From AV40 sp035568175 (lineage in GTDB: Bacteria > Verrucomicrobiota > Verrucomicrobiia > Chthoniobacterales > UBA10450), in the NCBI GenBank assembly GCA_035568175.1, contig DATMON010000024.1, forward strand, positions 62,001-126,000: DNA of 64,000 bases. The letters run 5' to 3'. The notes beneath the pieces are model-generated. The model saw only the letters and a program-made list of their open reading frames with translations. It was not told the origin of the DNA and searched no databases. Shown piece after piece: positions 16,929 to 26,068 of this stretch (the stretch's first letter is position 1; the number at the start of each line of letters is the position of its first letter). The translations under genes were made by a program, and so were the position numbers.

Positions 16929-17878
16929 GCTGGAGTTCCAGCCGGTCTGACATCGAGTCGACCCAAAAGTCCGTGCCAGCCTGCGCGCAAGTATAACAAG
17001 GAGCGTTTCAACTTGTGATCATCGAAACGTAACGCACACAAGATCGACAGGACGATTGTCCCAATCGCACGGACCGAACCGGCCACTCGCCCAGCGCTCG
17101 TATATTTGCGGCGGACATAAACGTGGTTCCGAATGAGAAAATATGCTTTCCAGGGAGCAACCCCGGTTTCGTAGAAGAAATTCACGCCGGCGATCGCGAG
17201 ATGAACATTTCGCATTCCCGGATGCTCGATGACCGAATCCTTTACGCAGAAAAAGCGAAAGCCTGCCTGCCGAATTCTTGCCGGATATTCTTCGTCTTCG
17301 CCGCGAATGAAGAGATCGGCATTCACTTCGCCGACAACATCGATGATCTGGCGCGGGACCAGGGCGCCGAGCCAGATGCCGCGCACTTGAAAAGAGTTTG
17401 CCGGAGGAAGCTCTTCACGCTTCGACACGATCCGTTGAGAACCATCTTGTTCGATGGCGGCAGCGGAGAAAGCCAAATCGTTCCACTTCGGATCGATAAT
17501 CAAGCTGCCGTAAACGCAATCGGTTTTCATTCCGGCCACAAGTAGGCGTTCAAGTGCGTTGTGATGGGGGAGAGCATCGTCTTCGACGATCCAAATCCAA
17601 TCTGCGCCCAAGTCCATCGCTGCGCGCATGGCGAGTTTAACGCCGCCGGCGTTGCCAATGTTTTCTGGCGAGCGCAGAACGTGAACGTTTGGCCGCTCAT
17701 GAAATTCCGCGGCAAAGGCGTCTGCGAGAGCGCCGTTCTTCGCGGTTCCATTGAAAAGAACACAAATGCGCGCGAGCGACGCGGTTTGCGCGAGCAACGA
17801 CTGAACGCACCGGCGCGCACCTTCAACTTGATTGAAAACCGTCATTACTGCCGCGATCGAATAGTTATCTGTGGCCAT
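16925..17878 (-). CDS. Family 2 glycosyltransferase
   Basis: 317 residues of GT-A fold. TVFNQVEGARRCVQSLL at the N-terminus, NIGNAGGVKLAM, WIVEDDALP (metal-binding acidic motif) and RGEDEEYPARI. The arrangement is like GlfT-type and rhamnosyl transferases. With glf and galE in the same operon, a galactofuranosyltransferase role is possible but unproven. Stop overlaps the GT4 start. Confidence 0.88.
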   Translation of the reverse strand: MATDNYSIAAVMTVFNQVEGARRCVQSLLAQTASLARICVLFNGTAKNGALADAFAAEFHERPNVHVLRSPENIGNAGGVKLAMRAAMDLGADWIWIVEDDALPHHNALERLLVAGMKTDCVYGSLIIDPKWNDLAFSAAAIEQDGSQRIVSKREELPPANSFQVRGIWLGALVPRQIIDVVGEVNADLFIRGEDEEYPARIRQAGFRFFCVKDSVIEHPGMRNVHLAIAGVNFFYETGVAPWKAYFLIRNHVYVRRKYTSAGRVAGSVRAIGTIVLSILCALRFDDHKLKRSLLYLRAGWHGLLGRLDVRPAGTPA

Positions 17879-17918
17879 GGCCTCGGACTAGCAAAGATAG
17901 GGCAGGTTTTTGCCGACG

Positions 17919-18899
17919 TTACCCGCCCCCTGAGTTAACCGCACTTTTTTCTCCCGCGGCGATACGTATATGAGTACTCGCGTATCGGGCAAACAAGCGA
18001 GCTCGCGATCGCCACATGTCGGCGTGACGCCGATCAGTCAGACTACGAAGAAAAAATCCTGTCGCGCGCAGAAGCATTCCAGCGATCGTCACTAAATCGA
18101 AGAGAAACAATTTTAGGGCGGATGGACTTTGACTATGGACAAAATAACTTCGTCCGGCCGCGATCCCCAGCACATGTGCGTTTTTGCTTTGTTTGGTGCT
18201 GGCGCTGAGATGGTGTTCCACAACAGCACTAGGAACGCTGTAAAGTTTCCAACCCGCGAGCTGCATTCTGTGACACCATTCCATGTCCTCAGCGTACATG
18301 AACCAGCGCTCGCTTAAACCGCCCACGTTCTTGATTACCCGGTTCCGCACGAACAGGGCCGCTCCAGAAATCCATTCTACTTCCCGCACCTTGTCGTCGT
18401 GCACATTGACGAACAAATAAATTCCCCGAAAGAAGCGACTCCGGGGGAATAGACGACTGAGGCCGAATTGATGATTGAACTCACGCCACAGCGTCGGTTG
18501 ATTACCGCACCCAAGCACGCGCATTTTCAATCTTGGATGCAGCAGTCGAGGCCCGACCGCGCCAGCCTCCCGATTCGCCCGCATGAAATTGACAAGGATT
18601 TGGAGCGCCCTGTCGATGATAACGGCATCTGAGTTGAGCAGTAGCACGAACTCCGCGGAACATTGCGGAAAAACCTGATTGTTCGCCGCGGCAAAACCGA
18701 CGTTGCTCCTATTTTCGATTAGACGCACTTGCGGGAAATGCTCACGCACCATCGCGGCACTGCCGTCGGTCGAAGCGTTGTCTACGACAAAAACCTCGAG
18801 GGTTAAATCGGATGCATTTCGAAAGACTGAGCCTAAGCACGCGCGCAACAGCTCGCGCGTATTCCAACTTACGATGACGACGCTTAGATCCGGTGGCAA
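17919..18899 (-). CDS. Family 2 glycosyltransferase (rhamnosyltransferase-like)
   Basis: 326 residues. SVVIVSWNTRELLRACLGS, VVDNASTDGS, NVGFAAANNQ and FVLLLNSDAVI are the standard GT2 motifs, with WFMYAEDMEWCHRM in the acceptor half. A hydrophobic stretch near residues 250-275 suggests membrane contact. TTG is the most likely start (18899), 16 bp after the polymerase gene. Sugar unknown. Confidence 0.88.
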   Translation of the reverse strand: MPPDLSVVIVSWNTRELLRACLGSVFRNASDLTLEVFVVDNASTDGSAAMVREHFPQVRLIENRSNVGFAAANNQVFPQCSAEFVLLLNSDAVIIDRALQILVNFMRANREAGAVGPRLLHPRLKMRVLGCGNQPTLWREFNHQFGLSRLFPRSRFFRGIYLFVNVHDDKVREVEWISGAALFVRNRVIKNVGGLSERWFMYAEDMEWCHRMQLAGWKLYSVPSAVVEHHLSASTKQSKNAHVLGIAAGRSYFVHSQSPSALKLFLFDLVTIAGMLLRATGFFLRSLTDRRHADMWRSRARLFARYASTHIRIAAGEKSAVNSGGG

Positions 18900-18915
18900 A
18901 GGACTTCTCGAAGTA

Positions 18916-20433
18916 TTAGACCGAAATCGGTTCCTTCGTCGCCTCTGGCAAATTGGTTGGTACGATTAGTTGTTTTCGTGAGCGTGGCGTCTCGGCAATA
19001 TTTGGTTCGCTGCAAGCCAGTCCAAGCAAGCTCCAAAACAAAACGCCACCCATCGGTCCTTCCAGAACCACGCCAAACGTCGCTGCGCCGAGAATCATCA
19101 AGACAGCGCACCAATGTCGTAATTCATAGGCGGGCAATTTACGTCGTCGTACCAGCGATGCTCTCCGGAACGCAGCCGAGAAAACGCCAACGCATACCAC
19201 CGTAAATGAGATCAGACCGATAAAACCCATTCGGCCCAGGACCGTAACGAAGATGCCGTGCGGACTCCGAGTTGTGAAATCCCTTTCCAGCGGAAGGTCG
19301 TATGACATTAGAAATCTCGAGGCCAGGTCATATCCGAAACCCAGCCCAGTTATCGGCCCTTTGTCAATAGTTTGGCGCCAGACGGCCAGCCACCATTCGG
19401 TCCGAAAACGGGTGTTATTCAAAGAGCTCGACGTCGAACTTAGCCGATATTGTTTCGTACCAAACGGATCCGTCATCGAGTAAAGTCTGTCGGTGATGCG
19501 AACGAGAAAATTTTCTTCCCGGGATGTGGTGGATGCGTTCTGGACAAGCATCAGGATGATCGCTGCGAGCAAACCGACGCCAATTTGCCACCTGAGCAAT
19601 CGCCATTCGCTGGCGTAGAGAAGCAGGACCGTCGCCAGCATGAAGCCAACTACGGCCGCGCGCATTAGCCCCATTGCCATCAGGCCGAAAAGAATGAGCG
19701 AACCCGCAATCCACAATGGTTTCCGGCGATAATGATCAGAGCTAAGGAAAAGGTAGAAAGATCCAATGCCGAGAAATGTCGCGGCGAGATCGCCTTTTAG
19801 CAGAATGAGTGGGTAACCGCGCAAGGTCAGATGGAGAAGGGCATCCGGCCAAAAAGCCGAGACAACAAAGGCGGGAATCAAAAGAACGAACGCGAAAACA
19901 ATTGCGCGATCGAGGACGGCGCGCGATTTCGGATGATTGCCAAGATAGTAGCCAATATAGAAAAAGAGAGCGTAATAAACGGTCGCCGCGTCGCGAACAA
20001 TCGTTGCGAATTCAAAAGCTCCGCGCTCCAAATCATACAGAGTTCGCAAAGCACCAATGACCACAAAGGCGGTGATGGCACGTCCGAGGAAAGTCTTTGG
20101 GATCATGCGCTGCCGGGTGAAAGCGCGGCGGCAGAACATAATTGCAGCGCAGGCAATCAGGGAGACCTCTCCCAAATAAAGCGGCAAAGTTCGGGAAAGG
20201 CTTATGTTCGCAAAGCCCCGATTGCCGACAATGTAGCCGATGAAAAGGAAGCCGAGAATAAGGGCTTCCGGCCGTACTCCCTTGGCAAACAGGTGTAAAA
20301 CAACGCCGAGCAGGCAGCTTCCGACGATAATGAGTGGAATCGTCCAACTTCCTGAGCCTAATTGCGAGCCGATTAAGACGGCGAAGACCAGCCCAAGAGC
20401 GGCGACTACAAAAACCTTAATTGAAGCGGACAC
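18916..20433 (-). CDS. O-antigen polymerase/ligase-like membrane protein (Wzy/WaaL type)
   Basis: 505 residues with about twelve predicted transmembrane segments and a large periplasmic loop (about residues 300-400) containing GPITGLGFGYDL and TRSPHGIFVTVLGRMG, the G-x-G...H pattern typical of the Wzy_C/O-antigen ligase domain. It would polymerise or ligate lipid-linked repeat units on the periplasmic side. It lies among glycosyltransferases downstream of the flippase. Confidence 0.88.
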   Translation of the reverse strand: MSASIKVFVVAALGLVFAVLIGSQLGSGSWTIPLIIVGSCLLGVVLHLFAKGVRPEALILGFLFIGYIVGNRGFANISLSRTLPLYLGEVSLIACAAIMFCRRAFTRQRMIPKTFLGRAITAFVVIGALRTLYDLERGAFEFATIVRDAATVYYALFFYIGYYLGNHPKSRAVLDRAIVFAFVLLIPAFVVSAFWPDALLHLTLRGYPLILLKGDLAATFLGIGSFYLFLSSDHYRRKPLWIAGSLILFGLMAMGLMRAAVVGFMLATVLLLYASEWRLLRWQIGVGLLAAIILMLVQNASTTSREENFLVRITDRLYSMTDPFGTKQYRLSSTSSSLNNTRFRTEWWLAVWRQTIDKGPITGLGFGYDLASRFLMSYDLPLERDFTTRSPHGIFVTVLGRMGFIGLISFTVVCVGVFSAAFRRASLVRRRKLPAYELRHWCAVLMILGAATFGVVLEGPMGGVLFWSLLGLACSEPNIAETPRSRKQLIVPTNLPEATKEPISV

Positions 20434-20488
20434 GCGTCCCTATGGAAAAACACAACCTCAGTCCTGTCAATGGTCTCAGCCCCGCGAT

Positions 20489-21487
20489 TCAATGAGCAAA
20501 GCTTCGATTTTGCCACGCTTTTAGATCGACCATGGCGAGGCTCTGAACCTTTCCCGTGAGCGTCAGAAACATTTGCGCAAGCAAATTCAAGGGCGTTATC
20601 GGAGTGCAGGCAATAGCACGAGCAAGTGTTCGTTGGGGCAATGATTTCAATCTTGGCTTAATCCAGTTCCGATATTGATCGATCGAATACCGATCCATTG
20701 CGCGCATCATGATCAGGCGTCTCCACCGTCTCCAAGGTTCGCGCCTTTCCACTTTTGCTTTCGCCCAATCCGCGAACCCTTGAAATGACCAAATGAGTTC
20801 TGGAAATTTGAACATCCAAATCTCAAAGCTTTGTGAACGCCACAGCGCGTTGCCATAACGGATGACGATCCACGGATGCGCAATTAACAACGTGTCCACT
20901 TCAAGTGGGCTTTCGAAAATCACACACATGTGGACAAATAAGGAATCCAAATGACGTGGCTTTTGCCGCGTTCTCCACAGGTCACGCTTAATCACAACAG
21001 CTCCAATGAAACTAAGGTACATCCCAAGATCTGCCAGAACCTGGTCTTGAGAAGCCCCCGTATAAATGTGGTCCGCCTCGACCGGAAGTCGTCTCCGCTC
21101 AAGGCAAAAGCTGAAGTCAGCATTCCGTACTTCCGAGTTAACGACGATTAGTCCGGCACTCGTACGACATGCCTCTAAAATGGCCGCAACGGCTCCGGTT
21201 TTTAAGAGGTCGTCATCCGTAAAAAGCCAACAGTATTCGCCTCGCGCTAACTCGACCGCCTTGCAATATGCTTCGTCAAATTTCAGCGGCTGCCAAACGT
21301 AACGAAGATTGGCGCATAGACTGCCGAATCCAGCGACGATTTTCTCTGTCTCCGAGTTTGAAGAACTGTCGACGATTATGACCTCGACTTCATCTGAAAC
21401 TTGTGACGCGATGCTAACCAGCGTTTCGGAAAGCAGGGCCGCTCGGTTAATCGTCGCAATACAAATCGAAAGCCGAATCGCAGACAT
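20489..21487 (-). CDS. Family 2 glycosyltransferase (abequosyltransferase-like)
   Basis: 332 residues. SICIATINRAALLSETL, VDSSSNSETEKIV and YCWLFTDDDLLKTGAV place it in GT2, near the dideoxyhexose (abequose-type) transferases that carry a T-D-D-D motif. The C-terminal third is basic and may contact the membrane. Together with the adjacent perosamine-type aminotransferase genes, a 6-deoxy-amino-sugar donor is possible (inference). Confidence 0.85.
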   Translation of the reverse strand: MSAIRLSICIATINRAALLSETLVSIASQVSDEVEVIIVDSSSNSETEKIVAGFGSLCANLRYVWQPLKFDEAYCKAVELARGEYCWLFTDDDLLKTGAVAAILEACRTSAGLIVVNSEVRNADFSFCLERRRLPVEADHIYTGASQDQVLADLGMYLSFIGAVVIKRDLWRTRQKPRHLDSLFVHMCVIFESPLEVDTLLIAHPWIVIRYGNALWRSQSFEIWMFKFPELIWSFQGFADWAKAKVERREPWRRWRRLIMMRAMDRYSIDQYRNWIKPRLKSLPQRTLARAIACTPITPLNLLAQMFLTLTGKVQSLAMVDLKAWQNRSFAH

Positions 21488-21528
21488 CTCTCGCTAGTTA
21501 TTAAGTCTGAGCCTGTCGTGTTCCAAGG

Positions 21529-22041
21529 TCAGTGTTTCGACCGCTTGGTTCTATTCTGTCGAGACTTGGGTTCGAGTTTCTTTCGAAGGACAAAATTCGC
21601 ATTTGCCTGATCTTCTCCCACGATCTCAAAGCCGCATGCTTCGTACAGTGCCTTTGCGCGTGCGTTATTCGGATGAACCTTGAGCTTCAGTTCCGGTATT
21701 TTGTTTAACCGACAAAAGGTTTCAGCGTGCTGTAAAGAGCAACGTGCCAAACCGAGGCCCGCGTGCTTTTCGGACACGAATACCCCATACATCGGAATCG
21801 TATATCCTTCATTAAAACCCCTCAGCATGGAAAACCCAACTAGTTCGTTGCGGTTACCTTGCGTCACGAAAAGGCCAAAAAACTGATCCTCGCCTGCCCG
21901 TTCCAAAACCTGAGTGATTGACTTTTCATCAAATGGAAACGGATGAAAGAACCGTGTGTAAGTCCTGGAGGAGCATCTCAGTAAATCAGCGACTGCTCTA
22001 GCATCGCGGAGCTTGAGTGGTTTAATGATGCAGTCGGGCAT
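21529..22041 (-). CDS. GNAT family N-acetyltransferase
   Basis: 170 residues with the acetyl-CoA loop VFVSEKHAGLGLARCSLQHA and the C-terminal NARAKALYEACGFEIVGE, both typical of GNAT. It lies 6 bp downstream of the perosamine-type aminotransferase gene, so a likely job is N-acetylating the new amino sugar; this is inferred from position. The last residues are basic (KSRQNRTKRSKH). Confidence 0.85.
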   Translation of the reverse strand: MPDCIIKPLKLRDARAVADLLRCSSRTYTRFFHPFPFDEKSITQVLERAGEDQFFGLFVTQGNRNELVGFSMLRGFNEGYTIPMYGVFVSEKHAGLGLARCSLQHAETFCRLNKIPELKLKVHPNNARAKALYEACGFEIVGEDQANANFVLRKKLEPKSRQNRTKRSKH

Positions 22042-22047
22042 CCTTGC

Positions 22048-23148
22048 TCACACAGCTTGTTTTAGGGCGTTAGCGATACGCTCAATGTCGGAAGACTCGA
22101 GGTCGGGAAAGCTTGGCAGATTAATGCCTCGTTCACTTATATCTTCAGCGACTCGGTGCAGTTCGTTATGTTGCGCGTACATGGGCATTTTATGAATCGG
22201 ATAGAATGCTGGCCGCGTCTCGATTCCGGCTCCCGACAAATAACTGCGAATGGAATCACGCCGGGCGGACTCAGGCACTAACACTGATACCATCCAATAA
22301 GAGTGTCTGACGTTCTTCGCTTCGCTGTGAACCTCAAAACCCGTTGCTTCGAGAAAGAACTGATATGCTTTTGCTACCTGCCGTTTTTGTTTCAAAATTG
22401 CATCGACGCGTTCGAGCTGGGCCAGGCCGATCGCAGCGCAAATGTTTGTCATGCGGTAATTATAGCCGATCACATCGTGCCAATACTCACGGTTATTCGC
22501 AAGACCTTGTCCTTTCAAGTGTATCGCGCGGCTTGCGAGCGCTGCATCGTTCGTTGCTACCATGCCGCCCTCGCCGGTTGTAACGGTTTTGTTCCCGTAA
22601 AAACTGTACGTCGCGATGTCCCCAACATTTCCAACATGAATGTCATTAAACTTAGACCCTAAGGCTTCGGCACAATCCTCGACCAAAAAAATGTTCTCCG
22701 AATCGGCGATCTTTCGTAAAGATTGTAAATCGCACGGGTGTCCGTAGAGGTGGACGCACAATATAGCCTTTGTGCGGGGCGTAATCTTTTCTCGCACGTC
22801 GTTAGGATCCATTTGCCAGGTGTCACGCAAAGAGTCTACGAAGACCGGTCGCGCTCCGGTGTAAGTGATAGCGTTGGCTGAAGCTATATAGGTAAACGTG
22901 GGAACGATCACTTCATCCCCGGGACCAATCCCCAGAGCCAACAGTGCGACGTGCAACGCTACAGTCCCGTTACAAACCGAGATACAATGGCGGTTGCTGG
23001 TGAATTGGCTGAAGGCCGTTTCGAACTTTTCAATGTAAGCGCCTTTTGACGAAATCCATGAAGACGCGAGACAGTCGTCGACATAGCGCTTCTCATTTCC
23101 TGTCAAATTCGGCCGATAAATAGGAATTCTTGGGAACGATTCGTTCAT
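22048..23148 (-). CDS. DegT/DnrJ/EryC1 aminotransferase, GDP-perosamine synthase-like
   Basis: 366 residues, a PLP enzyme. VEDCAEALGSKF, SFYGNKTVTTGEGGM (Schiff-base Lys) and DVIGYNYRMTNICAAIGLAQLE match GDP-perosamine synthases (PerA/RfbE). The expected substrate, GDP-4-keto-6-deoxymannose, is the product of the Gmd-like enzyme encoded at 31.2 kb. Followed directly by the GNAT gene. Other nucleotide-sugar aminotransferases share the motifs, so substrate is a best guess. Confidence 0.87.
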   Translation of the reverse strand: MNESFPRIPIYRPNLTGNEKRYVDDCLASSWISSKGAYIEKFETAFSQFTSNRHCISVCNGTVALHVALLALGIGPGDEVIVPTFTYIASANAITYTGARPVFVDSLRDTWQMDPNDVREKITPRTKAILCVHLYGHPCDLQSLRKIADSENIFLVEDCAEALGSKFNDIHVGNVGDIATYSFYGNKTVTTGEGGMVATNDAALASRAIHLKGQGLANNREYWHDVIGYNYRMTNICAAIGLAQLERVDAILKQKRQVAKAYQFFLEATGFEVHSEAKNVRHSYWMVSVLVPESARRDSIRSYLSGAGIETRPAFYPIHKMPMYAQHNELHRVAEDISERGINLPSFPDLESSDIERIANALKQAV

Positions 23149-23223
23149 ATTGCGGGAGGTAACTCAATTAGAAGCAACGGATTGAATATAGCGACGCCAT
23201 CACCCTATGTTACAAATGCTTTG

Positions 23224-24615
23224 TTAGCATACCGACCGTGCAAATTTTCTGAAAACCTTTCGGGTTTCGAGAGTCACTGGAATTACGCTTAAAAGTATGT
23301 ACGCCGTCACGGTCGCGGCAATCACACCGGCTATTCCGTAGAACCGCACGAGCCAGATCGACAGCACAACGTTGAAAACCGCGGTGATGCTGCTGTAAAT
23401 ACTGAGGCCGGTCACATGTCCCGTGGCTTGGAGCAAACACCCAGCCACAACCAGGTATGCCAGGATCAAGTTCCAAAGTGCCATCCAAATCATCGCACCG
23501 AACGGCGGCACCGCCACCGGACCAGCCCAAAAGCGAATGATCGTCTGACCAAAAACAATAAGAATTATTACGGTGCCGATCGCGATCGAGAGACTCCATT
23601 TCAAGCTTTTTCTAAAGACACCACGAACCCAATCGAAATCCTTTCGCGTCGCGGCTTCGGTATAGGCTGGCCACAAGGTTGGGGCTGCGAGCACCTGGAT
23701 TAACGTCGCATAGGCAAAAAGACGGAACGTCACGCTGTAAGGTGTGACTTGGGCGGGCCCAAGATAATGCGCAATAATCAGATTGTCGGTCTGCGAGTTG
23801 ACTAGCCACGCGGCATTGGCGACAAAAAATTTCCAACTCGATGAAAAGAGGTCGCGGAAAATTGCTAGATCGAATTCCCAGCTGACTGGGATTAGCCAAC
23901 GTTTGTGCCAGCCGAAGAGCCAGATGGCGCTAATTGCATGAACTAATGTGTTTGCGCCGATTGACCCAAGAACCAGCCAGGGCAGGCCACCGCGGCAACA
24001 GATTACAACGAGGACGCCGACAAGACCGGCAAGACTGCTTATCATGATCCATACGTTGGCGGCCGCGCTTTGTTGAAACGCAGCCAACAAGCGATTCACC
24101 ACAAGGAACGGGAGACTAAACGCGAAAATTGCCAGAGCGATTATAAGCGAGGGCACGACTTCCTGGCGCATCACCGCTTGACCTACGCTTGGAAAAATCA
24201 AGCCGGCCACCGGCGTAGCGAAAATGATCCCGGCGCTTACAAGTAGAATTGCAACGATTGAGAGAATGAGAAGAGCCGTTGTGACATAACGACGGGCGGC
24301 TTCACGGTCGTTTTCGCCAAACGCTTTGCCGAGCGCGTTGGTGAGACTGGCAGCGAGACCGAAATCAGTGAATCCCAAAAACGCTATGGCGCTGCTAATG
24401 GTCATCCACACTCCGTAGCGTTCCGCCCCGAGATATCGAACGGTTAGGGGGACGGTGATTATTCCAGTGAGGGATCCCAGGCCGCGGGCCAACACAGCGG
24501 CGACAGTTCCTCGAACAACACTGCGCGATCGGCGCTCGCGCTGCGTGCCCGGCGCGGAACGACTAACGGCCAGATCAAATAGTCGTTCCATCCACTGCTG
24601 CACGCGCGGTGTCAC
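23224..24615 (-). CDS. Wzx/MATE-type oligosaccharide flippase
   Basis: 463 residues with about 12-14 hydrophobic helices, a basic N-terminus and the polysaccharide-exporter pattern SVVRGTVAAVLARGLGSL...RYLGAERYGVW. It would flip undecaprenyl-linked repeat units across the inner membrane for the polymerase encoded downstream. GTG start at 24615 overlaps the glf stop (GTGA). Confidence 0.9.
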   Translation of the reverse strand: MTPRVQQWMERLFDLAVSRSAPGTQRERRSRSVVRGTVAAVLARGLGSLTGIITVPLTVRYLGAERYGVWMTISSAIAFLGFTDFGLAASLTNALGKAFGENDREAARRYVTTALLILSIVAILLVSAGIIFATPVAGLIFPSVGQAVMRQEVVPSLIIALAIFAFSLPFLVVNRLLAAFQQSAAANVWIMISSLAGLVGVLVVICCRGGLPWLVLGSIGANTLVHAISAIWLFGWHKRWLIPVSWEFDLAIFRDLFSSSWKFFVANAAWLVNSQTDNLIIAHYLGPAQVTPYSVTFRLFAYATLIQVLAAPTLWPAYTEAATRKDFDWVRGVFRKSLKWSLSIAIGTVIILIVFGQTIIRFWAGPVAVPPFGAMIWMALWNLILAYLVVAGCLLQATGHVTGLSIYSSITAVFNVVLSIWLVRFYGIAGVIAATVTAYILLSVIPVTLETRKVFRKFARSVC

Positions 24616-25718
24616 ACGAAAGCCTTTAATCGGTCGAATTCAGCGAGGGCCATGCCGACGACCTGGTCCATATTGTAATAGCGGTAAGTCGCGAGGCGGC
24701 CGGCGAAGGTGACATTTTTTTCCTGCGCGGCTCGGTCGGCGTATTTTTGGTAGAGCGCTTTCGCGTCGGGCGCGGGAATCGGATAATACGGCTCGCGCCC
24801 GGGACCATAGTCCTGTGGATATTCGTGCACGATGGTTGTCGACGGAAGCTTCTGGCCGGTGGCGTGTTTGATTTCGACGATCCGGGTAAAGTCGTGATCG
24901 TTCGGATAATTCACTTGCATGACTGGTTGAAAGTATTCCTGGGAAAGTGTTTCCGGTTCAAATCGCAACGATCGATAGGGCAGCTGGCCAAAGCAGTGAT
25001 CGTAATATTCGTCGATCGGCCCGGTGAAGATCAAATGGTCGTATTGGATTTGCTCGCGGGCATCGCGGAAATCGGTGTTGAGTCGCACTTCGATCTTCGG
25101 ATGAGCGAGCATTTTTTCGAACATCGCCGTGTAGCCGTCTTTTGGTAGGGCCTGAAACTTCTCCGCGAGATAACGATCATCGCGATTGGTGCGAATCGGG
25201 ATCCGTCCGCAGACACTTGGGTCGAGGTTTTTCGCGTCGCGTTGCCATTGTTTGTGCGTGTAATTTTTAAAAAACATTTCGTAGAGCTTCCAGCCGACCT
25301 GAGAGACGATCACTTCCTCGGAATTTTTGGGATTGTCGATCTTAACCCGCCACTCGGCGAGCTGCGCTTCCATTTCTTCGCTGGTCGACGGGTGGCCGAT
25401 CAGTTGCTCGAAAGTGTTGAGATTAATGGGGAACTGCCAGAACCGGCCATGGGTCCAGGACAAGATTTTGTATTCGACTGGGCGCCAACCAGTGAACTTG
25501 CTCAGATAATCGACGATCCGCTGCGAATTGGTGCGGAAATAATGCGGGCCGTAATCGTGCAAGAGCACACCGGCCTTGTCGTAATGATCGTAGGCGTTAC
25601 CGCCGATGTGGTTTCGGCGTTCGACGACAAGGCAGGTCTTATCAAGCTGGGTGGTGATCCGTTCGGCCAGAACCGAGCCGGCAAAACCCGCGCCGACGAT
25701 CAGGAAATCAAATTTCAT
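24612..25718 (-). CDS. glf: UDP-galactopyranose mutase Glf
   Basis: 368 residues. FAD-binding IVGAGFAGSVLAERI, ERRNHIGGNAYD, YGPHYFRTNS, KNYTHKQW and the C-terminal RLATYRYYNMDQVV are characteristic. It converts UDP-galactopyranose to UDP-galactofuranose in the cytoplasm. It is first in the minus-strand operon, so its promoter is probably in the 25.7-26.0 kb spacer. GalE, encoded 10 kb downstream in the operon, supplies its substrate. Confidence 0.96.
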   Translation of the reverse strand: MKFDFLIVGAGFAGSVLAERITTQLDKTCLVVERRNHIGGNAYDHYDKAGVLLHDYGPHYFRTNSQRIVDYLSKFTGWRPVEYKILSWTHGRFWQFPINLNTFEQLIGHPSTSEEMEAQLAEWRVKIDNPKNSEEVIVSQVGWKLYEMFFKNYTHKQWQRDAKNLDPSVCGRIPIRTNRDDRYLAEKFQALPKDGYTAMFEKMLAHPKIEVRLNTDFRDAREQIQYDHLIFTGPIDEYYDHCFGQLPYRSLRFEPETLSQEYFQPVMQVNYPNDHDFTRIVEIKHATGQKLPSTTIVHEYPQDYGPGREPYYPIPAPDAKALYQKYADRAAQEKNVTFAGRLATYRYYNMDQVVGMALAEFDRLKAFV

Positions 25719-25732
25719 TAGAACGCTGCATT

Positions 25733-25969
25733 AGAAACGCTGAAAGCTGAAATGCGGAAACGCTGAAAGGTAGAGCAGAGGCTATTCCCTCCGATGATCC
25801 TTGCTGCGCTTCACCATTGTAGACGTGGAGACACGGAAACTAGACGCTAACAGCGGAAATGGAAAAAATTAGATTTCCGCTTTCAGTGTTTACGCTCCCG
25901 CTAGTGCATCAATAATGTTCCCTGACCATAGATTTCCACCGGGTGGCGGGATTCCGCTTTCAGCGTTTT
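25733..25969. repeat. Inverted GAAA-NNNN phased arrays around a family C core
   Basis: This fills most of the 350-bp gap between glf and the sulfotransferase-like gene. The left array reads GAAACGCT, GAAAGCT, GAAATGCG, GAAACGCT, GAAAGGTA (25735-25775). The inverted counterpart TTTCCGCTTTCAG occurs at 25874 and TTCCGCTTTCAGCGTTTT at 25952. Between them lies TTTACGCTCCCGCTAGTGC... ending in ATGTTCCC (25889-25923), the family C core seen again at 30051. No gene is visible in the gap. Confidence 0.65.
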
Positions 25970-26068
25970 GAGTCAGCGCGCATTCCGCGGGAAGTTCATC
26001 AGACGACGAGTGAGACGTTGAACGCGGCTTTTAACGGCTTCTCGACGCTGATTTCGGGCGACTCGGAT